From Candidatus Nitrosopumilus limneticus (lineage in GTDB: Archaea; Thermoproteota; Nitrososphaeria; Nitrososphaerales; Nitrosopumilaceae), in assembly GCA_022117465.1 (NCBI GenBank), contig JAHCGZ010000003.1:62001-126000 (forward strand): 64,000 nucleotides of DNA, written 5' to 3'. The notes beneath the pieces are model-generated. The model saw only the letters and a program-made list of their open reading frames with translations, had not been told where the DNA came from and did not search any database. Below are positions 29,228 to 38,363 of the stretch, one piece after another. A program made the translations under genes and the position numbers. Numbering within the stretch: the first letter of the stretch is position 1; the number at the start of each line of letters is the position of its first letter.

Positions 29228-29620
29228 TTAGTTTTGTTGTTTTTGAGTAATTTTTAGGGTTTGGTAAGTCCATTCTTTACCAGTTCTAATCCTTTCTACC
29301 CTACCTTTTGAGGCAAAACGTGACAAATATGTTGAAATCACACTAAGTTTTACAGGTTCGTTAAATTCATCTTCATATTTCTCAAGAATGTTATTTGAAG
29401 TAAATTTGCCTATAGGGAAAAATTTATCCACAGTATGCCAAATTTTAGAGCCTGTAGAGTCCATTTTGACTGATTTTTCTTCCTCTTCTTCAATATTCAT
29501 CAAGTCCATCATTTCAAATATTTTAAGGACTTTTTCCCTGGTAACATTTCCTTCTAATTTAATGTCATAACGGGCCCCGTCTGCATCCTCCATATCTATA
29601 CGTATACGTTTTTTAGCCAT
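29228..29620 (-). CDS. conserved hypothetical protein, possible winged helix
   Basis: 130 aa; C-terminal VKLSVISTYLSRFASKGRVERIRTGKEWTYQTLKI looks wHTH-like. Confidence 0.7.
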   Translation of the reverse strand: MAKKRIRIDMEDADGARYDIKLEGNVTREKVLKIFEMMDLMNIEEEEEKSVKMDSTGSKIWHTVDKFFPIGKFTSNNILEKYEDEFNEPVKLSVISTYLSRFASKGRVERIRTGKEWTYQTLKITQKQQN

Positions 29621-29777
29621 GTCTTTGAGATCTAACAGATCAAATATCAGTGGTTAGATTGATCTGATCAGATTTGTTAACATTGTAGTTTGTTAACATT
29701 GACTGCCTAACCTACGCTTAGCATGTTTTGTAATATTAACACCTAGTTTCTTAATTATCCCCCTTTTATGAAAATTA

Positions 29778-29806
29778 TCACGCCTGGAGTGGAAATAAAG
29801 GGGTAA
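29778..29806 (+). promoter_or_regulatory. origin recognition box 1 (ORB-like)
   Basis: TCACGCCTGGAGTGGAAATAAAGGGGTAA; resembles archaeal ORB core (TGGAAA...GGGG). Confidence 0.85.
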
Positions 29807-29838
29807 TTTTGAGATATTAACAGTGTTAATGAGTTTCT

Positions 29839-29867
29839 TCACGCTTGGATTGGAAATAAAGGGGTAA
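29839..29867 (+). promoter_or_regulatory. origin recognition box 2 (ORB-like)
   Basis: TCACGCTTGGATTGGAAATAAAGGGGTAA; same orientation, 61 bp downstream of box 1. Confidence 0.85.
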
Positions 29868-30107
29868 AAACAGGCTTTTTTTTATTTTTCTTCATATAAA
29901 ATTAACAAATTGTTAACCATTTTTTCTAACAATGACCCACACACCAATATTTCTACTCTCATTTTTTAAAATTAATTTTTTTTAAAAAATCTAAATCTAA
30001 CTAAAAATAACTAATCATAAACTAAACTAGAATTACTATTGTGAACTATACTCTTTTTGATAAAAGATGATTAAGATGAAACATAATGGAAATGAAGGTG
30101 TCTGAGT

Positions 30108-31310
30108 ATGTCTGATCCAATTGACAGAATGCTTGATGCAGCAGAATCAGGAAAATCAATAATAAAAAATCGAGAAATTCTTCATTTTACATATATTCCA
30201 AACATAATATTTCATAGGGATTCTGAACAAGAACAAGTCACTCAATCACTACTTCCAATTCTAAAACAATCTAGACCATCCAACTTACTAGTTTATGGTA
30301 AACCTGGAACTGGTAAAACTTTAGTTGTTAAAAAAGTCCTTTCTAAAATTCAAGAAAGAGTAGAAAAATCAAACTTTCCAATAAAATTAGTATATGCAAA
30401 TTCTAAAAACGAGACAACATTGTATGGATTATTAGTCAGTATAGGCAGGCAATTAGGACTAAATGAGAAGGAATTACCTACAACTGGGCTTGCAATTAGT
30501 GAAGTTTTCAAAAGATTGCTAAACAAAATTAGAGAAGAAAAACTTAACGCGATTTTTGTAATTGATGAAATAGACTATCTTGCACAATTAATAGCAAAAA
30601 CTGGCAAAGATATCTTATATCAACTCACAAGAGCAAATGAACAATTAGAGGTTGGTTCTTTAACTATGGTGGGAATTTCAAATGACTTAACATTCAAAGA
30701 AAAACTTGATCCACGAGTAATTAGCAGTCTAGGCGAGGAAGAAATTGTATTTACAAATTATAATGTTGAACAAATTAAAAAAATTCTGAAAGAAAGAATT
30801 AATGAATCTTTTATTGAAAATGCAGTACAAGAACCTGCATTAAACCTCTGTGCTGCACTTGCTGGAGGAGAGCATGGAGATGCTAGAAGAGCAATAGATT
30901 TACTTCGTGTAGCAGGAGAACTAGCTGAAAGACAACAATCTAACCACGTCACAATTGAACATGTTAGAGAAGCCTCTCTTAAAATTGAAGAAAATAAAGA
31001 AGAAGCCTCTCTAAAATCATATCCACTACACGAAAAATTAGTACTTTTAGCCATAATGAAGGCAAACGGATCCTCTACTGGGGAGATTTACTCTTCATAC
31101 AAAAACCTCTGTAAGTCAGTTGGAAAAGACGAATTAACTCAAAGACGAATTACACAAATGTTAAGTGAAATTGAATTATCAGGAATTATTTCTGGACGAC
31201 TAATTCATCAAGGAATTCATGGAAGAACAAAAAAATACAAACTTACAGTTACATCTGAAATGATAAAAAAATCTTTTAAAGACGAATTAACTTTGCAAGA
31301 TATTATTTAA
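30108..31310 (+). CDS. orc1/cdc6: Orc1/Cdc6 replication initiator
   Basis: LVYGKPGTGKTLVVKKVL Walker A, FVIDEIDYL Walker B, GEHGDARRAIDLLRVAGELAE sensor 2, C-terminal wHTH. Confidence 0.96.
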   Translation: MSDPIDRMLDAAESGKSIIKNREILHFTYIPNIIFHRDSEQEQVTQSLLPILKQSRPSNLLVYGKPGTGKTLVVKKVLSKIQERVEKSNFPIKLVYANSKNETTLYGLLVSIGRQLGLNEKELPTTGLAISEVFKRLLNKIREEKLNAIFVIDEIDYLAQLIAKTGKDILYQLTRANEQLEVGSLTMVGISNDLTFKEKLDPRVISSLGEEEIVFTNYNVEQIKKILKERINESFIENAVQEPALNLCAALAGGEHGDARRAIDLLRVAGELAERQQSNHVTIEHVREASLKIEENKEEASLKSYPLHEKLVLLAIMKANGSSTGEIYSSYKNLCKSVGKDELTQRRITQMLSEIELSGIISGRLIHQGIHGRTKKYKLTVTSEMIKKSFKDELTLQDII

Positions 31311-32735
31311 ATTTGAATTATAATTCTCATGAAAAATTTGAAAAGTTTTTAGATTTACAATGATGGCAAGACCTGGATTTGGAATCATTCCAACACTTGC
31401 TTGAAAAGGTGTTTGTTTTTGCCAGGAACCTGAATTAACTAACAAAATTCCTTTGTACATACCTAATTGAGCCTTGTGTACATGTCCTACATGAAAAATA
31501 TCTGGGATATCTTCAATTACTAAGAGATCCTCCATTTCTGGTGCTATTGGTGTTGAGCTACCATAAACTGGACTTAGATGTCTAGCTCTAAGAAGACTTT
31601 TCATAACATCAGTTGGTCTATCATAACTTAACCCAGGAGTAGTCTTTACAATATCATCTATACTTTGGCCATGAAACATCAATACTTTAACTCCATTTAA
31701 TGAAATAAGAGCTGGATTTCCAACCATTTCAATATTTTCTCTTTCCCATAAACCAGAATTATATTTTCGTGGGATTGCAGGTTGAGGCAGGGCTCTTCTA
31801 CCAGGATCATGATTTCCAGGCATGATGATAATTTTAATATTTTTTGGAATCTTATCTAATAGGTTTTCTGCTTTTTGTAATTGCTCTTCAATTGTTTGGC
31901 AAATCAGTTCTTTATTCTGATTTGGGTATATCCCAACACCGTCAACTACATCTCCACCAATTAATATAAAACGAATTTTTCTAGCAACTGCATCCGGACT
32001 GGATAACCAATTTACAAATTCAATTAATTCTTCTTCCATGAAGTATTTACTACCAATATGTAAATCAGATAGAAATACAGCATACACTTCACTTTCTGAT
32101 TTGTTAATTTTTTGATCTGGAATATCAGGTAAAATCAAATCTTTAATAATTAATCCTGAATTTTTAGATGTAGTAACTCGCGCCATAACAAATTGATCAA
32201 TAAGCAGAGTTCCAGCAGACTTTTGTAATTCTTCATCAAAAATAATACCTTCAAATGAGCCTGTAGGATCTTCTAACAATAATTTTGTGACATTTCTTTC
32301 AATATCTCTTGTGGTAACTAATCCACACACATACACGTCATTTTCTAATTTTGTCGTTTTAACAACAGATATTGATTTTATCATTTTCGACTCTGGTCTA
32401 TCTGAGATAATTCGTTTAAGCTTGTTAAAACGACTAGAAAACAAAGCATTGTATCCTTTTACTCCTTCTCCTGATGTAATTTTTTGAGTAGGATCTGATA
32501 ATATCCTCATTTCATTTTGAAGATTAGGGTCATCTTTTATTCCAAGATATGTTTCTAAATCATTTTGATTAATTTGAAATAATTTTTGTTTAGTTTTCTC
32601 TTTAACTACTTCTTTAATGATTCTCTCTAATTTTTTTACATCAGTAATATCATCTAAAATTTTAAATGCATCTGGATGAATTTGAATTCCTTTGGTCAAA
32701 GCATAATTTAATACAAAAGATAACTCCTTTTTCAT
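31287..32735 (-). CDS. polB: DNA polymerase D small subunit DP1
   Basis: FLSDLHIGSKYF, GGDVVDGVGIYPNQ, MPGNHDPGRRALPQPAI, HVGHVHKAQLG phosphoesterase motifs. Confidence 0.95.
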   Translation of the reverse strand: MKKELSFVLNYALTKGIQIHPDAFKILDDITDVKKLERIIKEVVKEKTKQKLFQINQNDLETYLGIKDDPNLQNEMRILSDPTQKITSGEGVKGYNALFSSRFNKLKRIISDRPESKMIKSISVVKTTKLENDVYVCGLVTTRDIERNVTKLLLEDPTGSFEGIIFDEELQKSAGTLLIDQFVMARVTTSKNSGLIIKDLILPDIPDQKINKSESEVYAVFLSDLHIGSKYFMEEELIEFVNWLSSPDAVARKIRFILIGGDVVDGVGIYPNQNKELICQTIEEQLQKAENLLDKIPKNIKIIIMPGNHDPGRRALPQPAIPRKYNSGLWERENIEMVGNPALISLNGVKVLMFHGQSIDDIVKTTPGLSYDRPTDVMKSLLRARHLSPVYGSSTPIAPEMEDLLVIEDIPDIFHVGHVHKAQLGMYKGILLVNSGSWQKQTPFQASVGMIPNPGLAIIVNLKTFQIFHENYNSNLNNILQS

Positions 32736-32811
32736 ATCAAAAAATATAATCTGGTTTAATTAAATCTGCTCTAAACTAACCCTCAAATATTGTTCAATAA
32801 AACAAAACATT

Positions 32812-33348
32812 ATGAATAAAATTCGATTTATTACTTTTTTTGCATTTTTAGCCATATTTACAACTATTTTTCAACTTGGTTCAATGTCTACTGTTAGTGA
32901 AGAAGATGCAAGTTTATTCATGGAAGAATTTAAAAAATTAGTTTTAGATATTGACGGTTTTGGTATTTTTGTACACAACACAACCATTGCATTACCAATG
33001 TTTATTCCTGGTTTTGGTATTTTTTGGGGACTCTTTTCTTCATGGTCGACAGGGTATGCTTTTGCAGCAATTGTAACTTTTATGCCAGAAATAGCTAACA
33101 TTTCACCTCTTTCTGTCTTATTTTTATCTCCGTTTGGATTAATGGAAATTTTTTCATATTCATTAGCAATTTCTAGAAGTTTTATTCTGATTAAAGCAAT
33201 AATTACAAAAACAAAATTGTCTCAATTTATCAAACCAACTATTATTGAAATTGGAATTGTAATAGGTCTTCTTTTAGCCGGTGGATATATTGAATTTTAT
33301 ATGATAGAGTTAATTGAAAATGAAAATATTGAAATGCCTGGATTTTAG
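32812..33348 (+). CDS. SpoIIM/DUF95-family integral membrane protein
   Basis: Multiple TM; FVHNTTIALPMFIPGFGIFWGLFSSWSTGYAF. Confidence 0.75.
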   Translation: MNKIRFITFFAFLAIFTTIFQLGSMSTVSEEDASLFMEEFKKLVLDIDGFGIFVHNTTIALPMFIPGFGIFWGLFSSWSTGYAFAAIVTFMPEIANISPLSVLFLSPFGLMEIFSYSLAISRSFILIKAIITKTKLSQFIKPTIIEIGIVIGLLLAGGYIEFYMIELIENENIEMPGF

Positions 33349-33357
33349 ATTAGATAA

Positions 33358-34074
33358 TTAATTTTCCCATTGCCATCTATAATTCATATAAGAATCCAAA
33401 CTTGTTTGATTAAACACCATTACAGATAAATCAGAAAATTTCCTTCCTTCCAAGTCTTTTACGGTTCCTTCAAAATTAGTTTCATTTTCAGTCGTAATTG
33501 CTTCATAAACATGAACTTTCATCTTTGTTGTTTCAAAACCACTTTCTCGAAGATAAAGAGCTATTTCTGACGGCATAAAGTGTTTGTCTGGTTGTTTGGG
33601 CCAGGGTCTTGGAACTAATACTACACTAAACCCATCAATCAATGCTTTTTGTAATTCTAATTTTTTATCTTCAATAGAAGTTGTTACATGCATTGTAATC
33701 ACTTTAGATTTATCTAAAGGAACTTTAGCTCGTGATGCGGCAACTTGAACTGAACTTATTCCAGGCACAATTTCCACTTCTCCAAAAATCTCTATTAATC
33801 TATCAACTACTTCAGATTCTGAAAAATTTACATCCCCTGTAAATGGAATTACCAATGTCCTGTTACCAAGTTCTGGAAGTATTTTTTGATAAGACTTCTC
33901 TTGGTCATTCATTGTTATTTCATAAATTTCCTTTCCAACAATAAATTTCTCTATTGTTTTTAGAGTGTACTTGTAACCAATTATAACATCACAGTTTTGA
34001 ATAATTTCCTTTACAATTTCTGTCACATATTTTGGTGATCCAGGACCTACACCGACAGCAAAAACTTTTCCCAA
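33358..34074 (-). CDS. cbiE: cobalt-precorrin-7 (C5)-methyltransferase
   Basis: FAVGVGPGSPKYVTEIVKEIIQNCDVIIGYKYTL; VEIVPGISSVQVAASR. Confidence 0.85.
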   Translation of the reverse strand: MGKVFAVGVGPGSPKYVTEIVKEIIQNCDVIIGYKYTLKTIEKFIVGKEIYEITMNDQEKSYQKILPELGNRTLVIPFTGDVNFSESEVVDRLIEIFGEVEIVPGISSVQVAASRAKVPLDKSKVITMHVTTSIEDKKLELQKALIDGFSVVLVPRPWPKQPDKHFMPSEIALYLRESGFETTKMKVHVYEAITTENETNFEGTVKDLEGRKFSDLSVMVFNQTSLDSYMNYRWQWEN

Positions 34075-34076
34075 TT

Positions 34077-34568
34077 TTATTTGGTAAATTTTTGCCTTTC
34101 TTTAATATATTGGACAAATGGTGCCCAATCCACCTTCATAAATTTTGTAGGTTCTTTCATAGGATATTTTACCCAATCTTGGGCAATTGCATACTGAAAT
34201 TTTTCTTTTTTGCCTTCTTTTTCATATTCTAGATACAAAACACTACCCCATGTTTTTTCTTCAGAAATAATTATATCAATTTCATCAAATGTTAATTCTA
34301 CATTTTTATTATTTTTTAGATCATTTGAAAGATCTTCTTTATTATATCCATCATGATGAATCATTGTGTTTTTAGATTTTAGAAAATTAACTACTTGTCT
34401 TTGAGTAATGGCTTTCCACCAATTCATTTTTGATTCTGTTTTATGTACAAACATCAAATGGTTATCAGTCAAGACCAACATTCCTTCTCTTCCACCAATT
34501 GAGAAAAAGTTTTTAGATTCTCTCCATACTGAAACTAGATGTGCTTGAATATTTTCATTAGATTCCAT
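34077..34568 (-). CDS. conserved hypothetical protein
   Basis: 163 aa; GMLVLTDNHLMFVHKTES suggests a PH/GRAM-like fold. Confidence 0.65.
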   Translation of the reverse strand: MESNENIQAHLVSVWRESKNFFSIGGREGMLVLTDNHLMFVHKTESKMNWWKAITQRQVVNFLKSKNTMIHHDGYNKEDLSNDLKNNKNVELTFDEIDIIISEEKTWGSVLYLEYEKEGKKEKFQYAIAQDWVKYPMKEPTKFMKVDWAPFVQYIKERQKFTK

Positions 34569-34640
34569 AACGACAATTTATTAGACTTTATTAAAAAGTA
34601 ATACAATTACCTTTTAAGGGAGATAATATTTTTTTAAACA

Positions 34641-36161
34641 TTGATTAGAGTAGTTTTTACATTTATTTTTATATTATTATCAATTGGATTAGTAAATTTA
34701 GTAGATGCTGCTATATACAATGATCCTGTAATAATAATTCAAACTAATCAAGGTGATATTGTAATAGAATTCTTTATTGCGGATGCAGAGAATCATGTAA
34801 CAAATTTTATTCAATTAAGTAGAGATGGATTTTATGATGGGACATTATTTCATAGAATAATTCCTGGATTTATGATTCAAGGCGGAGATCCTAATACAAT
34901 TAATGGAAATCCAGACACTTGGGGCCAAGGAGGTCCTGATAAAAAATTAAATCAAGAATTTAACTCGATAAAACATAACCGCGGTATTGTGTCTATGGCA
35001 AGATCAGCAGATCCAAATAGTGCAGGCTCACAATTTTTTATTATTCATAAGAATTCAAACTTTCTTGATGGTGAATACACTGCATTTGGAAGAATTGCAA
35101 CAGAAGAAAGTTTTCGGACACTCGATAGAATTGCAGCAGTTCAAACAGAAACTAACGATAGACCTGTAGACCCTGAACAAGTTAGAATTATTAAAACAGC
35201 AATGGTTAATCGTGATTCTGTTTTAGGAATTATTGATTATGTTGAACCTGAACGCACAGGTTCAAGTATAAAAGAAGTAACTGATAATCAAATTTTTGAA
35301 AGTGAAGAACTTGGTATTTCATTTAGTCCACCTGAAGGATGGCTACTACAACAACCAGATCAAAGTACTATAGGGGCACCAGATGTTGCAGCCGTTGGTC
35401 CTAAAACTGACGGAGTCAATCCTGTAATTTCTTTAACGATTGAAAATGCTGCAAATAAAACAATTGATGATTTAATTAAAGAAAAAAATAATCTACTTGA
35501 TGCAGCAATTACTTCAAAACAATTAGAAATACTTTCTCAAAAACTAATCCGTACAAATGTTTATCAAACTGAGGCTATTGGAAATTTTCAAGTAGATGAT
35601 AAGACACTTAAAATTAAATTTATAGACGTAATAATACTTTCAGAAGAAAAATCTTATACATTTGCTTATAATAATTTATTAGATAATTTTGATAATGAAA
35701 TTACAAAATTTAATAAATCATTGGATTCTTTTAAAATACTTTCACAAGACAATACCATAATGGAAATTTCTACAGAAACTTTAGATGAAGAGAAAGGTGG
35801 TGGTTGTCTAATTGCAACAGCCACCTATGGTTCTGAACTTGCACCACAAGTACAACTGTTACGAGAAATTAGAGACAATTCTTTACTAAACACAGAATCA
35901 GGAACTGTATTTATGAAAACATTTAACGAATTCTATTACTCTTTTAGTCCAACAATTGCAGATTACGAGCGTGAAAATCCTGTATTCAAAGAAGCAGTAA
36001 AACTTGCAATTACACCAATGATTTCTACATTATCTTTAATGGAAAATGCAAATTCAGAGTCTGAAGTTTTAGGAATTGGAATTTCAGTTATTGCATTAAA
36101 TTTGGCAATGTATATTGGAGTGCCAGCTATTATAGTAATTGGAATTAAGAAAAAAATCTAA
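34641..36161 (+). CDS. exported cyclophilin-type peptidyl-prolyl isomerase with PsbP-like, CFI-box and TM C-terminal regions
   Basis: FYDGTLFHRIIPGFMIQGGDP...GSQFFIIHKNSNFLDGEYTAFGRI; GISFSPPEGWLLQQPD; GGGCLIATATYGSELAPQVQLLREIRD; terminal TM. Confidence 0.88.
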   Translation: MIRVVFTFIFILLSIGLVNLVDAAIYNDPVIIIQTNQGDIVIEFFIADAENHVTNFIQLSRDGFYDGTLFHRIIPGFMIQGGDPNTINGNPDTWGQGGPDKKLNQEFNSIKHNRGIVSMARSADPNSAGSQFFIIHKNSNFLDGEYTAFGRIATEESFRTLDRIAAVQTETNDRPVDPEQVRIIKTAMVNRDSVLGIIDYVEPERTGSSIKEVTDNQIFESEELGISFSPPEGWLLQQPDQSTIGAPDVAAVGPKTDGVNPVISLTIENAANKTIDDLIKEKNNLLDAAITSKQLEILSQKLIRTNVYQTEAIGNFQVDDKTLKIKFIDVIILSEEKSYTFAYNNLLDNFDNEITKFNKSLDSFKILSQDNTIMEISTETLDEEKGGGCLIATATYGSELAPQVQLLREIRDNSLLNTESGTVFMKTFNEFYYSFSPTIADYERENPVFKEAVKLAITPMISTLSLMENANSESEVLGIGISVIALNLAMYIGVPAIIVIGIKKKI

Positions 36162-36168
36162 AAACTAA

Positions 36169-37527
36169 TTACCAGACATCATCCACTTCATCAAGTAATT
36201 TGTATTCTTTTTCAGTTTCACGTTTAATGTAATTTAATCGTGAAACATCTCTATCAAAAAATAAATCTATTACCCAATCAAGATATACACGTGTTTTTTT
36301 GTCAAATGTTGGTATTTTTGATAAATACACATTTGTCCAAATTAACCAAGCTAAAAACCCTGAAATATTTATTCCAAAAATTGTTGCAATACCAGTTCTC
36401 TTTCCAATAACTGCTAATTGTCCTTTAGAGTGATAAACAAATTTTTCTTTTTCAGAATTTTTTATTAATGAAATTAAATTTTTTGCAGCTAATTTTGCTT
36501 GTGCCTCAGCAACTTGTGCAGTTGAAGGAAATGGTTTATTTGTAATTGGATCTATAAACAGTGCGCAATCACCTATTGCAAATACACCTGGAAATTTTGA
36601 GACCTCAAGAAAATCATTAATTACAATTTTACCTTTTTCAGTATGGAACATTGATCTTTTAATTGTATTAACAGGAGTAATTCCTGCTGTCCAAATCATA
36701 GTTTTTGTAAATATAGAATTAATTTCAGACAGATTAGTAGAATCATTTGACGTTTGTTCCAATGATTTTATGGTAACTTCATTTCCATCAAAACTTGTAA
36801 CAGCTTTATTTAATTGAATATCGATACCTTTTTCTGATAATTTCTTTTTCGCAAATTCTGCTAATTTTTTATTAAATCCAGGTAAAATTTCTCCCAATGA
36901 CTCTAAAACAATTACTTTAAGATCATTTTTTTGGATGCTAGGATAATATTTTTGTACATCTAAAAGTAAGTCCATTAATTCTCCTGCAGTTTCAATTCCG
37001 GCAAAACCACCACCAACTACAACAAAATTCAAAAAACTTTTTCGAAGAATTGGATCAGTTTCATTTTCTGCTTGTTCAAGCATATCAATTATTCTATTTC
37101 GCAGCATTACAGCATCATTTAGTGTTTTTAGTGTGTATGCATTTTTTTCAACATCAGCCATACCAAAAAAATTAGTTTCACTACCAAGTGCAACTACTAA
37201 AAAGTCATAATGAATAGAAATACTTCTTTTGTCTTTTGTTCCCCATAATGTAACTAATTTTCCATACGGATCAATATTTTTGATTCTTCCTTCATAGAAT
37301 TTTGTTTTCTTACAAATAGTTCTAATTGGAAAAACAATGTGCCTAGTTTCAATCATGCCTGAAGCTACTTGTGGTAACATTGGTGTAAATAACAAAAAAT
37401 TATCTTCTCCAATCATTACTAATTCAATTTCAGGTTCATTACCAAACTCTCTTTCTAATTTTTTTGCACATTCTACTGCTGAAAAACCACTTCCTAAAAT
37501 TACAATTTTTTTCTTATTTTTTACCAA
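36169..37527 (-). CDS. NDH-2-like FAD/NAD(P)-dependent oxidoreductase
   Basis: KIVILGSGFSAVECAKKL; FVVVGGGFAGIETAGEL; FAIGDCALF. Confidence 0.88.
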   Translation of the reverse strand: MVKNKKKIVILGSGFSAVECAKKLEREFGNEPEIELVMIGEDNFLLFTPMLPQVASGMIETRHIVFPIRTICKKTKFYEGRIKNIDPYGKLVTLWGTKDKRSISIHYDFLVVALGSETNFFGMADVEKNAYTLKTLNDAVMLRNRIIDMLEQAENETDPILRKSFLNFVVVGGGFAGIETAGELMDLLLDVQKYYPSIQKNDLKVIVLESLGEILPGFNKKLAEFAKKKLSEKGIDIQLNKAVTSFDGNEVTIKSLEQTSNDSTNLSEINSIFTKTMIWTAGITPVNTIKRSMFHTEKGKIVINDFLEVSKFPGVFAIGDCALFIDPITNKPFPSTAQVAEAQAKLAAKNLISLIKNSEKEKFVYHSKGQLAVIGKRTGIATIFGINISGFLAWLIWTNVYLSKIPTFDKKTRVYLDWVIDLFFDRDVSRLNYIKRETEKEYKLLDEVDDVW

Positions 37528-37596
37528 TAATTTTCTCTTATATTTTGAATAATTAAATGGTAGTAGTTAAATATTAAAAAATAGCACTAGTTTTTC

Positions 37597-38259
37597 TTAT
37601 TTTCTCATAATATCTGAATGTAGTATATCATAAGCTCTTGATGAATCTCTTTCATTTAGAATTATTGTAATATTATCTTGGCTAAAAAATGCATTAACTA
37701 ATTCTACACCATTTGCATGTAATACCTCTGCGACATATGACACAACATCTGATTGATTTTGTGAATTTGGTATTGAAATTCTTATTTTTGCAAGACCTGT
37801 ACTAAACATATCTTTTCTTTGTGAAACACTATTGAAAATTTGTCTTATATCTTCCATATCTTCTGTAAGAAATCTAAATGAATCTGACAATCTAAAAAAT
37901 TCATAATTATTAGTTACCTTGGAAAATTTATCTAAAATAGACATCGGATCCATTTCATTTGAATCCTTTACTGAAAACCTAACATCCATAATTCCATCTG
38001 TTAATGCTAATCTAGCATTTTTCAAAACTGATTCATCTTTCATTTCATCCTTAATTTCAAATGAGTCTGCGTATCTTTTGATTGCAACTACCACAGTATT
38101 GAGATTAACCGAATTTCCTAACATTTTTTCTATTTCTGGTTGAATCTTTACTGCTAATGCCGTATAATTGATCAAATCCATTTTCATACAATCATAAATT
38201 GAGCGATTTCTTGTTATGATTTCTCTTACAACTTCAGGAATGGACATGGCTGTTCTCAT
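37597..38259 (-). CDS. conserved hypothetical ACT-like domain protein
   Basis: 220 aa; C-terminal ACT-like SYVAEVLHANGVELVNAFFSQDNITIILNERDSSRAYDIL. Confidence 0.7.
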   Translation of the reverse strand: MRTAMSIPEVVREIITRNRSIYDCMKMDLINYTALAVKIQPEIEKMLGNSVNLNTVVVAIKRYADSFEIKDEMKDESVLKNARLALTDGIMDVRFSVKDSNEMDPMSILDKFSKVTNNYEFFRLSDSFRFLTEDMEDIRQIFNSVSQRKDMFSTGLAKIRISIPNSQNQSDVVSYVAEVLHANGVELVNAFFSQDNITIILNERDSSRAYDILHSDIMRK

Positions 38260-38295
38260 GAAGATTATTATATTATGTCAGTTATAATAGGATTA

Positions 38296-38349
38296 TGTAA
38301 TATTATGATCTATATTTGTAAATATTTATATAATGTCATAAATATTACA
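38296..38349. promoter_or_regulatory. inverted repeat TGTAATATT(T)ATGA ... TCATAAATATTACA upstream of hsp20
   Basis: Arms at 38296-38308 and 38336-38349, immediately upstream of the Hsp20 ATG at 38364. Confidence 0.6.
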
Positions 38350-38363
38350 TATATTAGATTAAT

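Larger units (their letters stand above)
29621..30107. other. oriC: putative chromosomal replication origin
   Basis: Intergenic region upstream of orc1/cdc6 with two direct ORB-like boxes and AT-rich flanks. Confidence 0.8.

Noticed and set aside
29778-29867. Two ORB repeats considered as a minimal CRISPR array
   Set aside because: Only two copies, non-spacer-like gap, match to ORB consensus and position beside orc1/cdc6
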